Below, one piece after another: positions 7,767 to 16,483 of a DNA stretch of 64,000 nt. Below the pieces are notes generated by a model, which worked only from the letters and a program-made list of their open reading frames with translations, made no database searches and was not told where the DNA came from. The stretch comes from DASXHD01 sp036488725 (GTDB lineage Bacteria; Myxococcota_A; Polyangia; Polyangiales; Polyangiaceae). Within the stretch, counting starts at the first letter, position 1. Every line of letters begins with the position of its first letter. The position numbers were made by a program, and so were the translations under genes. The DNA is taken from NCBI GenBank assembly GCA_036488725.1, contig DASXHD010000016.1, forward strand, positions 1 through 64,000. The letters are read 5' to 3'.

Positions 7767-10018
7767 TTCTTGCTCACCACGCGAAGGAGCATTCGGTCGT
7801 TCTCGACCGGAAGCCCGTTGTCGGTCTTCACGCGCTCGCCGCCTTCGACCTCGGCGAGCACGACGTCCTCGTCGTCCGGAAACCAATCGACGGCGTCGCC
7901 GGCGACTGTCGTCATCGGTGACCACGTCTTGGTGATGCGATCGCCGTCTTTGCTCGCGAGCATCGCCGCGACGGTCGACGGGTCGAACGGGTGCACGGTG
8001 AACGTTCCGGCCGCCGTCGTGCGCCGCGTCGCCGCGTTCTCAACGAGCTTGCCGGTCGTCGCGCTCACGGTGTCGCCGTTCTTGATCGACGCGAAATACC
8101 GGACGCCGTCGGCCGGCACCCAGACGAGCACGTCGAGCAGCGTCGCGCCGGTCCCGTTTTTCACGTCGGTCGAGCTCGCGGTCGTCGTGATCGTCACCGG
8201 CCCCTTCAAATCGACGAACCCGTTCTCGCGAACGACGAGCGTCTGCCACGGCAGCGACGTGATGTTGTCGAGCGAGAAGCCGTCGCGGTCGACGCGGACG
8301 AGCGCTTTGTCATCCATCACCGAATCGGAGCTCAAGACGTCGAGCACCGACGTGCGGTCCGACGCGCTGATCGTGAGCGAGCGCGTCTCGCTCGTGTAAA
8401 AACCGCGAAAGCGCGTGATGGCGGCGCGCGATTGGCCCGAGCCGGTTTCCGCGAGCGAGAGGTGCCGCGTTCGCCCTCGCCAACCTTTCACGCCGAGGCC
8501 CATCAAGACGATCGCTCCGAACGCCGTCGCGCTGAACGCCGGCGCGAGCAAGAGCGGCCGAAGCGGCTTGCCGCGATTTTTCGCGCGGAGAAAATTCACC
8601 GGCCCGACGAGGATCGAATAGAGCACGAGCAAAATCGCCGCGAACCCGAGCGCCGGACGGAAGTTCTCGTTCGGGTCGAGCGCGCGCCGCACGTCGTCGG
8701 TTTTGCCGGGTCCTCCGCCGTAATACGCGTAGGTCGCGTTGCGCGCGTTCGCGCCCGCGGGAAACACGACCGCCGCGCGGCGGTCCCACGACTTGTTCAG
8801 CATGTCGACGATGCGGCTCTGCACCCAGACGTCGTCGACGCCGGGCGCTTCGGTCGGATCGAACGCGAGCAAGTGAACGGCGCCGCGCCCGTACGTCGCG
8901 CTCGCGCCGTATCCGCTCGGCTCGAGGTGGCCGCCCGCGAAGCCGACGAGCTTGCCGTCGAGCGCGCGCCCGGGTCCTCCCGCGGAGGGCGCGATCGTCG
9001 GGCTCGATCGAATGAATTGGTACGGACTCGGCGCGTCGTCCGATGAATCCCAACGAATCCCACCGTATCCCGTTCCCGCTCCGGTCGGAAAGAGGCCGCC
9101 CGCTCCGGTGGACGGCTTCGGCACCGCGAGGATGCTCGAGAGCGCGGGATTCACCGGCCCGGTCGTGACGCCCGTGCCTGCGAGCTTCGTGATCTCCGGG
9201 CCGTGCAAATCCTCCGGCCGGGCGATGACGATCGCGAGCGTGCCGCCGCCCGCGACCCAATCGAGGAGCGCGTCCTTGGGCTCGGCCTCGAGCCGCGCGA
9301 GCAAGTCGGAGTGGACGAGCACCGCGGTCACGCCGGAGTACGCCGCGGCGCGCGTCGGCAAAATGGGATCGCCGGTCGTCGCGTCGAAGGTCGGCGCAGC
9401 GACCGCGATCGTCATCGGCGCGGTCGTCGGCGCGTACGTGTAATAGCCGTACGAAGGCGTCACCGAATACGTGACCGTCGCAGGCCACCCGCGGAGCACG
9501 ATGCCGAGGCGGCTCGGGTCGTCGATGTCGACGAGCGTCGGCTGCACCGCCATGTTCGGCGTGACCGGCATCGCGACGATCTCGCGACCGTGATCGTCGG
9601 TGACGCGCAGCGTGAGCTGCGGAACTTGGTCGGTGCGTGAGCGCATCGGCAAGCGCAGCGTCACCGAGCGCGTCGCGGCGACGGCGAACGGCGCCTTCGC
9701 GGCGAAGCTGTCGCGATCGACCGCGTAAGTCGACACGTGCGATCGAAGCTCGACGGTGCCTTTTTGCTGCGACGGCGTCGGATTGTCGATCGTGACGACG
9801 AAATCTTGCCAGCCGAAACCGACGGCCCCGTCGACGCCGAAAATCGGCTGCGCGTGCACCGAGAGCGGAGGCGCGCCCGGCGGAGGCGCCGTGCTCGCAG
9901 CCGCGCTCGCCGAAGCGGCCGCGGCTCCCGTCGCATCCGCGCGCGCCGAGACCGCGACCGTCGCGCACAGCACGGCGAGCGCCACCCAGTGTCGCGCGCT
10001 CACGCCGTCACGGCTCAT
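7763..10018 (-). CDS. Large exported/membrane protein in MoxR-ABC operon (DUF4350-like region)
   Basis: A 751-aa protein. Its start at 10018 overlaps the MoxR stop (ATGA). An N-terminal signal peptide (hydrophobic, ending ...AVSARADA) is followed by an Ala-rich stretch and an immunoglobulin-like region. Then comes a Rossmann/GATase-like segment, with LLDWVAGGGTLAIVIA resembling the fold of DUF4350 proteins. Two membrane helices lie near residues 480-540 (LGFAAILLVLYSILVGPVNF and a second one), followed by a C-terminal beta-rich domain. Most of it would face the periplasm. It is probably an accessory component of the ABC exporter; the exact role is unknown. Confidence 0.8.
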   Translation of the reverse strand: MSRDGVSARHWVALAVLCATVAVSARADATGAAAASASAAASTAPPPGAPPLSVHAQPIFGVDGAVGFGWQDFVVTIDNPTPSQQKGTVELRSHVSTYAVDRDSFAAKAPFAVAATRSVTLRLPMRSRTDQVPQLTLRVTDDHGREIVAMPVTPNMAVQPTLVDIDDPSRLGIVLRGWPATVTYSVTPSYGYYTYAPTTAPMTIAVAAPTFDATTGDPILPTRAAAYSGVTAVLVHSDLLARLEAEPKDALLDWVAGGGTLAIVIARPEDLHGPEITKLAGTGVTTGPVNPALSSILAVPKPSTGAGGLFPTGAGTGYGGIRWDSSDDAPSPYQFIRSSPTIAPSAGGPGRALDGKLVGFAGGHLEPSGYGASATYGRGAVHLLAFDPTEAPGVDDVWVQSRIVDMLNKSWDRRAAVVFPAGANARNATYAYYGGGPGKTDDVRRALDPNENFRPALGFAAILLVLYSILVGPVNFLRAKNRGKPLRPLLLAPAFSATAFGAIVLMGLGVKGWRGRTRHLSLAETGSGQSRAAITRFRGFYTSETRSLTISASDRTSVLDVLSSDSVMDDKALVRVDRDGFSLDNITSLPWQTLVVRENGFVDLKGPVTITTTASSTDVKNGTGATLLDVLVWVPADGVRYFASIKNGDTVSATTGKLVENAATRRTTAAGTFTVHPFDPSTVAAMLASKDGDRITKTWSPMTTVAGDAVDWFPDDEDVVLAEVEGGERVKTDNGLPVENDRMLLRVVSKK

Positions 10019-11049
10019 GCTTGCGCCTTTTGCTCCGCGCTGACTTGCGGCGGGCGCGTCGGCACCGCGCTGAGCAGCGCGTCGACGACCGCGTCGGTCG
10101 TGATGCCGTCGGCCTCGCCCTCGAACGAACGAATGATGCGATGCCGGAGCGCGGGCTTCGCGACTTTCTGAATGTCGTTGAACGACACGTTCGCGCGACC
10201 TTCGCAAAGCGCGACCGCTTTCGCCGCGAGCACGAGCGACTGCGCTCCGCGCACCGCCGCGCCGAACCGCACGCCCTTCTTCACGAGGTCGGCCGCGTCC
10301 TTCGCCGTCGGATCGCTCGCGCGCACGAGGCGCGCGGCATAGCGCACGACCGGCTCGGCGATCGCGACGTCGCGACAAAGCGCGCGGAGCTGCAGCACGC
10401 CTTCGCGCGCGAGCACGCGCGGCGGCGCCTCTTGCGCGCGACCCGTCGTGCGCGTGAGCACGTCGCACAGCTCGTCCTCACTCGGCTGCGGCACGACCAC
10501 CTTCAGCAAGAAGCGATCGAGCTGCGCCTCGGGCAACGGATACGTGCCTTCCATCTCGATCGGGTTCTCGGTCGCGAGGACGAAGAACGGCTCTTCGAGC
10601 ACGTGGCGCGTCCCGGCGATCGTGACCGCGTGCTCCGCCATCGCTTCGAGGAGCGCGCTCTGCGTCTTCGGCGTCGCGCGGTTGATCTCGTCGGCGAGCA
10701 CGATCTGGCCGAAAATAGGCCCTTTCTGCACCGCGAACATCGACCCCGCTTGGCGCTGCGCCGGATCCATCACGAGCACGTTGGTTCCGACGACGTCGCT
10801 CGGCATCAAGTCGGGCGTGAACTGAATTCGCGAAAACTTGAGGTCCAAGCACTGCGCGAGCGTCCGCACGAGAAGCGTCTTGCCGAGACCGGGCGCGCCC
10901 TCGAGCAGCACGTGCCCACCCGACACGAGCCCCCACATGACCTGATCGACGACCGCGTTCTGTCCGACGATGACGTGACCGATCGCGTCGCGAAGACTGG
11001 CGACCGCGCTCGCGGCTTGTCCCAAGACCGCTTCCTGACCCTGATTCAT
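10015..11049 (-). CDS. MoxR family AAA+ ATPase
   Basis: A 344-aa MoxR-type AAA+ ATPase. Walker A GAPGLGKT is at residues 51-58, Walker B is QIVLADEINRATP, sensor 1 is VLATENPIEMEGTYPLPEAQLDR, and the C-terminal lid follows. MoxR proteins act as chaperone-like ATPases and pair with vWA/DUF58 proteins, as here (DUF58 at the operon end). The start ATG 11049 follows the DUF4175-type gene by 13 bases. The protein is cytoplasmic with no membrane segment. Its substrates are unknown; the ABC transporter subunits encoded between it and DUF58 are attractive candidates, by context only. Confidence 0.95.
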   Translation of the reverse strand: MNQGQEAVLGQAASAVASLRDAIGHVIVGQNAVVDQVMWGLVSGGHVLLEGAPGLGKTLLVRTLAQCLDLKFSRIQFTPDLMPSDVVGTNVLVMDPAQRQAGSMFAVQKGPIFGQIVLADEINRATPKTQSALLEAMAEHAVTIAGTRHVLEEPFFVLATENPIEMEGTYPLPEAQLDRFLLKVVVPQPSEDELCDVLTRTTGRAQEAPPRVLAREGVLQLRALCRDVAIAEPVVRYAARLVRASDPTAKDAADLVKKGVRFGAAVRGAQSLVLAAKAVALCEGRANVSFNDIQKVAKPALRHRIIRSFEGEADGITTDAVVDALLSAVPTRPPQVSAEQKAQA

Positions 11050-11062
11050 ATTTGCTCCGATA

Positions 11063-13036
11063 TCACGGTTGGAAATACTGCCGAACCTGCTCGCGGTATT
11101 CCTCCGGAACGTCGCTTCGTTCGACGCCGTCGATTTCGCTCGGGCCGACGACCTTCAAATCGCCGCTGCCGCGAACGTTCGCCGTCCCGCCGGCTCGGCC
11201 TTGCGCGGTCGTCGTGATCGATCCGGGCATCGCGTTGCTCTTGTTGATTTTGCCGTGCGCGCGCGAGCGGAGCGTGTCGCCGCCGAGCACGCCGGTCGAG
11301 CCTTTGTGATCGCCGGTGCCGGTGTCGTGCCCGTTGTGCCCGCCGTTCATCTGCTCGCCGTTGGACCCTTCGCCATTGCCGTTCGAGGTCCCGCTCTGCT
11401 GCTGTTGGCCGAGCCCCATCCCCATGCCCTGGCCCTGACCTTGGCCTTGGCCTTGGCCTTGGCCCTGTTGCCCCTCTTGTCCTTGTTGTCCCTGTTGGCC
11501 TTGCTGGCCCTGTTGGCCTTGCTGCCCTTGTTGTCCCTCTTGTCCCTGCTGTCCTTGTTGGCCTTGCTGTCCTTGTTGACCCTCTTGGCCCTGCTGGCCC
11601 TCTTGGCCCTTTTGCTTGTCGATGTCTTTCTCGGTGCCGTCGGCGCCCTTTTGCGCATCGTCGAGGCTCTTCTGGCGCTTCGACTCGTCCGTCGAGTCGT
11701 CCTCTTTCGCCATGTCCTTGAGCTTGTTTTCGAGCTCTTTCTGGCCCTCTGGCGACGAGAGCTTGTCGGCCATGTCCTTCAGATCTTCCGGATTGCTCTG
11801 CGCGCCGGCGCCGCCCTTCTGCGCCTCGTCCTTCATCCGATCGGCGAGCCGCTTTTTCTCCTCGGGCGAGAGCTTGTCCATCGCCTTGCCCATCGCATCG
11901 GCGAGCTTCTTCGCAGCGTCGTCGGTGCCTTTGCGATCGAGCGCCTCACTCTTGTTCTGCACGTCGTCGTTCTTGATGCCCTCTTGCTTCATCGCGTCGG
12001 CGAGATCGCGTAGCTGCTCAGCGCGCTTCTCGCGCTTTTCCATCGCCTTCTTTTCGTCCTCGAGCGCTTTCGCGACGTCGGGCGCGCCGTTTCGCTTCGC
12101 GGCCTCGGCGGCGTCCTCGACGGCCTTCTTCGCGGTCGCGCGGTCTTCCTTCTCGCGCGCGTTCGCGAGCTTCTCCATCTCGGAGTCCATCGTCTCGAGA
12201 TCGTGATCGCCGAGCGCCTTCGCCGCGCGATCGGTGTCTTGGTTCTCTTCGAGCTTCGACACCGCGCTCTCGAGGCCCGCGCGATGCTCGCCGTCACCCA
12301 ACGTCACCCGTTCGGCCGCGATTTGCTCTTTCAGCCGCGCGATTTTGTCCTGCGCGTCCCGCTTCTCCATGCCTTTTTCGAGCTGCTCTTTGAGCTTCTC
12401 GGCGTCCTTCGCGATTTGTTTCAACCGCTGGCGTTGCGCTTCGTCGCGCGCGTCCATTTGCGCGAGCTGGATCACCTTCTCGAGCCCGTCGACTTCGGCG
12501 AGCTGAATCTTCGCCGCGCCCGGATCGTGCGCGACGATCGGCGCGGGCGGCAGCGGCGCGCGCGCGATGAACGCGACGCCCGCGAGCCCGAGCGGCAAGA
12601 GCAGCTGCACCGGCCGAAACCACGAGGGCCGCGCCTGCTTTCGATCGCCGGTCCCGAGCGCGCTCGTCGCGCTCTGCAAGACCACGGCGCGCATCGCCGG
12701 ATCCGCATCCGAATCGGGTGAGGCTTGATCGAGCTCGACGGCCGTCGAAATCGATTCTTCGGTCGCGAGCTCGCCGTCCAAATAGAGCGCGACGGCGCCG
12801 TCGTCCCAGCGCTTTCGTCGCGCGATGATCGCGCCGCCCGCAACGCCGGCGAGCACCGTGAGCGCTGCGAACGGCCGGATTTTCCCGGCTCGCATCTTCC
12901 AAGCGATGCCCGCGGGAACGAGGGCGATGACGGCGCCGAGCGCCGCGCCGGTCAAAAGATGCCGCATCGCGAGCCGCCGGCGCACGCGCCCGGCCCAACG
13001 ATCGAAGAGCGACTCGAAATTCGACTCCGGCGCCAT
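11063..13036 (-). CDS. DUF4175-type membrane coiled-coil protein with Gly-Gln-Gln tract
   Basis: A 657-aa protein opening the operon. Two membrane helices lie in residues 25-75 and a third near 150-175 (PVQLLLPLGLAGVAFIA). About 300 residues of highly charged coiled coil follow (Lys/Glu/Asp/Ala). Next is a tract of 16 uninterrupted GQ[QE] triplets plus six GQ pairs (DNA 11429-11608). The end VPEEYREQVRQYFQP resembles the 'PEEYRxxVxxYF' end of DUF4175/DUF4159-associated proteins found with MoxR and DUF58 genes. It is probably periplasmic after the third helix. Function is unknown. The start 13036 is preceded by AGGAGCACC. Confidence 0.8.
   Translation of the reverse strand: MAPESNFESLFDRWAGRVRRRLAMRHLLTGAALGAVIALVPAGIAWKMRAGKIRPFAALTVLAGVAGGAIIARRKRWDDGAVALYLDGELATEESISTAVELDQASPDSDADPAMRAVVLQSATSALGTGDRKQARPSWFRPVQLLLPLGLAGVAFIARAPLPPAPIVAHDPGAAKIQLAEVDGLEKVIQLAQMDARDEAQRQRLKQIAKDAEKLKEQLEKGMEKRDAQDKIARLKEQIAAERVTLGDGEHRAGLESAVSKLEENQDTDRAAKALGDHDLETMDSEMEKLANAREKEDRATAKKAVEDAAEAAKRNGAPDVAKALEDEKKAMEKREKRAEQLRDLADAMKQEGIKNDDVQNKSEALDRKGTDDAAKKLADAMGKAMDKLSPEEKKRLADRMKDEAQKGGAGAQSNPEDLKDMADKLSSPEGQKELENKLKDMAKEDDSTDESKRQKSLDDAQKGADGTEKDIDKQKGQEGQQGQEGQQGQQGQQGQQGQEGQQGQQGQQGQQGQQGQQGQEGQQGQGQGQGQGQGQGMGMGLGQQQQSGTSNGNGEGSNGEQMNGGHNGHDTGTGDHKGSTGVLGGDTLRSRAHGKINKSNAMPGSITTTAQGRAGGTANVRGSGDLKVVGPSEIDGVERSDVPEEYREQVRQYFQP
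11429..11608 (-). repeat. In-frame 9-base triplet repeat encoding (Gly-Gln-Gln/Glu)16
   Basis: The repeat unit is nine bases encoding GQQ or GQE, sixteen times without interruption, then six GQ dipeptides and GMGMG. The pattern is formally collagen-like (Gly-X-Y) but has no proline. The DNA repeats are near-identical, so copy number is likely to vary between strains. Confidence 0.9.
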
Positions 13037-13267
13037 GGTTTCCGTGAGGTGCTCCTAGTCTCTTCGTTTGTACGGTGGGAGGCGAGCGTTTGTTCTCCCG
13101 CGATGAAGCTTTCCGCCTGGATCGTCCGACCCCCAAGGCCCGGTGCGAGCGAATGTTCGGATCCGAGCTTACTTTCTCCACACCTCGCATTCGGGCCTGA
13201 TTTCGACCGTTTGGAGGGGCGGCGGGCGGCTCGACCGGGTGGCCCGACTCATGCAGTAGACCCGAGC
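13037..13267. promoter_or_regulatory. 231-base divergent intergenic region
   Basis: It separates the start of the six-gene minus-strand operon from the plus-strand gene at 13268. It contains GTTCGGATCCGAGC (13155-13168), a one-mismatch copy of the 14-base palindrome seen three times near 46-48 kb. Nothing else distinct is visible. Confidence 0.4.
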
Positions 13268-14401
13268 ATGCTCCCCTTCCACAAGCGTTCGCGGATGAGC
13301 AATGCCAGCGGCTCCATCGAGATCGACTCCGATGATCTCGAGGCCGTCGAGCTTCCCTCGGTCCGTCCGCCGAGCGTTCGTCCGGGGGGCTACGCGCGGC
13401 CGTCGCTCGCGAGCTTCGACGACGAGATGACCATCGTCCGCGTCGACAAGCGCCTGAGCACGTCGCCGCCGCCGCGCGCCGCCGTCGCGATGCCGCGCAT
13501 CCCGCAGTCGTACTCGCCCAACTACGACGAATACGATCGCCAAGCCGCTGCCCAGGAGCGCCGCCGTCGCGCGGACGAGGAGCCGACGCTTCTCCACCCG
13601 TCGTCGACCTCGCAGCGCCCGCTTCTCTCGATGCACAGCGCGCGCTCGGTCATCGTCGAAGAAGAGCGCCCGCGCTCGCGCCGCATGCACGAAGTGCCGC
13701 CGCCGCCCCCGGCGTCGCGCGTGATCGTCGACGAGGCGCCGCGCTCGGCTGCCGCGGTCGACGCGTCGAGCTCGTCGGCGCACGTTCGCGCCGTCGACAT
13801 GAGCATGACGGCGTCGCTCAGCGGGTCGACCGACGTTCGCAAGCTCCGTCGTCCGAGCATGGGTTGGGCCGCGGGGCTCGTCGCCGTCGGCGTCTTCGCC
13901 GGACTGGTCGCGGCCGTCGTCGCGCGCGGCGATGGGTTGAGCGCGGTCGCGTCGCTCGTCGATCCGTCGCACGTCACCGCCGACGTCGCGAAGGCTGCTG
14001 CGCCGCCGCCGGTCGCGCTCGCCGCGCCGGGCGCCGCCGCGCCGCAAGCCGAGCCGGCTGCGATCAAGCCGGCCGCACCGTCGTGCAACGCCGACGCCGT
14101 CGCGCCGAAGGTCGCGAAGGTGGACGCGCCCGCGGCGAAGGAAATCGTCGTCACCAAGCCGGTCGTCGCCGCTTACGTCCCGCCGGTCGTGCACCACGTC
14201 GACGTCGCGCCCGCGCCGATGCATCACGTCGATGCGGCCGCGCCGGTCGTTCACGAGACGCGTGTCGCGGTCGCCGCGCCGATCACGCACCCCGCGCCGC
14301 CGGTCGCTCACGTCTCGCGCCACCACGGCGACGAGATGGAGAGCGCGAGCGCCGCCGACGCGCTCGCGAAGGCGCAGCTCGACGCAGCCCTCACGCGCTG
14401 A
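13268..14401 (+). CDS. Single-pass membrane protein with Pro/Ala/His-rich exported tail
   Basis: A 377-aa protein of unknown function; start ATG 13268 (an alternative MSNASG start is at 13295). Residues 1-195 are charged, Ser/Arg/Pro-rich and probably disordered, with repeated phosphorylatable Ser/Thr and the run PPPPPAS. One membrane helix lies around residues 199-220 (MGWAAGLVAVGVFAGLVAAV). Beyond it is an Ala/Pro/Val-rich tail with VVHHVD, MHHVD and VVHETR repeats. This cytoplasmic disordered domain, one helix and extended periplasmic tail recalls myxobacterial bridging proteins, but I recognise no family. Confidence 0.75.
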   Translation: MLPFHKRSRMSNASGSIEIDSDDLEAVELPSVRPPSVRPGGYARPSLASFDDEMTIVRVDKRLSTSPPPRAAVAMPRIPQSYSPNYDEYDRQAAAQERRRRADEEPTLLHPSSTSQRPLLSMHSARSVIVEEERPRSRRMHEVPPPPPASRVIVDEAPRSAAAVDASSSSAHVRAVDMSMTASLSGSTDVRKLRRPSMGWAAGLVAVGVFAGLVAAVVARGDGLSAVASLVDPSHVTADVAKAAAPPPVALAAPGAAAPQAEPAAIKPAAPSCNADAVAPKVAKVDAPAAKEIVVTKPVVAAYVPPVVHHVDVAPAPMHHVDAAAPVVHETRVAVAAPITHPAPPVAHVSRHHGDEMESASAADALAKAQLDAALTR

Positions 14402-15490
14402 TCAAGGCGGCGAGCACGCCACGATCGAGCCTTCGTTGGTCGTGATCGTGTTGCACGGCTTGAGGCCGTACTTCGAGCAGTCGATGGGGACGCTGCGACC
14501 GCGGACGCACGCGATCAGCGCAGCGCCGCTGCAAGTGTCGTCGGTGCAGCCGCCGTCGGCGACCTGACACGCGTCCGCCGGGACGACGCCGGGCGCGCCG
14601 GCTTCGATCGGAACGCACGTGCCCGGGCCGCTGATCGCGGTGCAGTCGATCGTCTCGGGCGCGCCGGTCACGCAGCCTTGCGCGATGACGTTGGTCGGCG
14701 AGCACGTGACGTCGTTGGTCGCCGCGCACGTGCCGGTGCTCTCGGGTTTGCACGCGGGGGACGCGCCGGTGAACGAGCAAGTCCCCGCACCGAAGTCCGC
14801 GCAGTCGTAGCCGCGATCGACGCCGCCGTCGTCGCAGAGGCTCACGTAGTGGCCTTGCGAGCACGTCGCCGAGACGCACGCGCGACCTTGGCCGCCGGGG
14901 TTGATGCAAACCGCCTTGAGGTTCGCGGCGTCGGGGTCGAGCGAGTTGCACGTCTGGCCATACGCCGCGCAGTTCTCGCCTTGCCCTCCGGGCGTCGCTT
15001 GGACGCAGTCGATTCGCGAGTCGACGTTGTCCGTCGACTGCGAGCACCCGAGGAAGCCACCGGCCGTGCATCCGGGCACGCCGTCGGGGAACACGCACTT
15101 GCCGACGTCGCCGCAAGTCTTTGCAGTCTGCATGCATTCCCAGAACTGCGCGGCGGCGCCTTTGACTTTGCGATTCGGGTTCGCCTCGCAGTCGTAGGCG
15201 AGGATCGCGTCGACCATGCACGCGCCGGTTTTGTTTTGTCCGATGGGGTGGTCGCACGCGGCGAGGAGCGCGCATGCTTGCATCGCGGTCGATTGTGCGG
15301 CGGCCGCGTCGCCGGCGCAGAGCTCGGGCGGGCCGGCTTCGCTCGCGTCGGGTGAGCAGCGCGGATCGCTCGCGTCGCGTTCGCAGATGCCGAGGACGCC
15401 GCTCGTCGAGTGGAACAAATCGACGCACGCGGCGGCGGCCGCCAACATGCCGGTGCCGGCGAGCGCGAGGGCGAACGCGCGCGGGCGCAT
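14402..15490 (-). CDS. Cys-rich lipoprotein
   Basis: A 362-aa secreted lipoprotein with about 30 cysteines. The signal peptide ends in lipobox AAAAC (Cys22). The body has scattered pairs (CADFGAGTC, CVTGAPETIDC, CSKYGLKPC) with a recurrent pattern '...C...G...DC...GxGxC...C', suggesting tandem disulphide-bonded modules of about 50 residues. The TGATG junction overlaps the stop of the upstream gene by one base, so the two are coupled. Function is unknown. The family type (Cys-rich myxobacterial outer-surface lipoproteins) is inferred from composition. Confidence 0.8.
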   Translation of the reverse strand: MRPRAFALALAGTGMLAAAAACVDLFHSTSGVLGICERDASDPRCSPDASEAGPPELCAGDAAAAQSTAMQACALLAACDHPIGQNKTGACMVDAILAYDCEANPNRKVKGAAAQFWECMQTAKTCGDVGKCVFPDGVPGCTAGGFLGCSQSTDNVDSRIDCVQATPGGQGENCAAYGQTCNSLDPDAANLKAVCINPGGQGRACVSATCSQGHYVSLCDDGGVDRGYDCADFGAGTCSFTGASPACKPESTGTCAATNDVTCSPTNVIAQGCVTGAPETIDCTAISGPGTCVPIEAGAPGVVPADACQVADGGCTDDTCSGAALIACVRGRSVPIDCSKYGLKPCNTITTNEGSIVACSPP

Positions 15491-16443
15491 CAGAAGCTCC
15501 CCGTGAGCGCGGCGCCGAACGGCCGGAGCTCGACGCGCGCGCTCGCGCCGTGCTTGCTCGAAGGAACGATCCACAAGACGACGGAGACGACCGCCATCGC
15601 GCCCGCAGCGATGAAGCCGGTGAGCGCGAGCGCGTCCCACGTGCGGACCGGGCCGCGGAGATCGTCGCAGGTGAGCTGCGTCGGGCACTTGCTCACGAAG
15701 TCGCCTTCGGCGCCGTCGGCTGCGACGTACGAGCCGATGCCGAATCCGAGAAAGGCCGCGGCGAGCACCGTGGTGACGATTGCGCCGGCCTTCGACCCGT
15801 GGCTCGGCGTTTCGCGCGCGTCGTGAGCCGCAGGTTGGTCGTGATGCTCGAGCGTCGCTTCGTCCGGCAGCTTGGGGGCGTCGCGCCACTGGACGGTCGC
15901 GCTGTCGGCTTCGCGCTCGTGGAGCGTGACCTCGGTCGTGAATTGGCGCTTGCCGGGCGCGGTCGCGACCACGCGATGAAGCCCAGGCTCGACCGGCATC
16001 GCGACGCCGTAGAGACCCGCGGGCACGGGCGTGCCGTCGAGCTCGACATGCGCGCCTTCGAGCGCGGGAACTTCGACGGTGAGCGTCGGCACGCGAATGC
16101 GCAGCGTCTTCAACGGCTCGGCGACCGCGTCGATCACGTCTTTGTCGTTTTGATCGCGCGCGGCTTGATCGGCGGCCGTGTAATCGGCGAGCGCGGCGAC
16201 GAGCCGGCCGAGCTTCTCTTCGCAGAACGCGATGTGGAAGCGCAGGCCGGGCGTCGACTTGACCGTGATCGCGCGCTTCAGCTTGTCGAGCGCTTCGTTC
16301 CAGTGGGCCGCGGCCTCGTCTTTCTCGGCCTTCGAGAAGAGCTCGCGCGCGGCTTGAAGCTCGCTCGGCGTGGGATCGGCGTGCGCGCTCGTCGCGAGAG
16401 CGAGCGCCAAAGCGAACGCGCATGTGACCGCCCCGAGCCGCAT
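15490..16443 (-). CDS. Exported protein with PEGA-like domain and two C-terminal membrane helices
   Basis: A 317-aa protein. I chose the start at 16443 because it gives a clean signal peptide (MRLGAVTCAFALALALATSAHA); a start at 16524 would run through the panC promoter. The mature part begins with a TPR-like helical region (AARELFSKAEKDEAAAHWNEALDKLKRA). A PEGA-like beta domain follows (VELDGTPVPAGLYGVAMPV ... GLHRVVATAPGKRQF), then two membrane helices near residues 220-290. This TPR + PEGA + TM layout is common in Polyangia and often stands near kinase or lipoprotein genes. The molecular role is unknown. Confidence 0.75.
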   Translation of the reverse strand: MRLGAVTCAFALALALATSAHADPTPSELQAARELFSKAEKDEAAAHWNEALDKLKRAITVKSTPGLRFHIAFCEEKLGRLVAALADYTAADQAARDQNDKDVIDAVAEPLKTLRIRVPTLTVEVPALEGAHVELDGTPVPAGLYGVAMPVEPGLHRVVATAPGKRQFTTEVTLHEREADSATVQWRDAPKLPDEATLEHHDQPAAHDARETPSHGSKAGAIVTTVLAAAFLGFGIGSYVAADGAEGDFVSKCPTQLTCDDLRGPVRTWDALALTGFIAAGAMAVVSVVLWIVPSSKHGASARVELRPFGAALTGSF

Positions 16444-16468
16444 CGGGCCGGTTGTACCAGAAATCACG

Positions 16469-16474
16469 TAAGCT
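16469..16474 (+). promoter_or_regulatory. Candidate -10 of panC
   Basis: TAAGCT lies 9 bases before the panC ATG at 16484, leaving little or no 5' leader and no Shine-Dalgarno sequence. Confidence 0.35.
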
Positions 16475-16483
16475 CCGACACCC

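Noticed and set aside
11429..11608. A CRISPR array or minisatellite outside genes
   Set aside because: It is an in-frame coding repeat without spacers.
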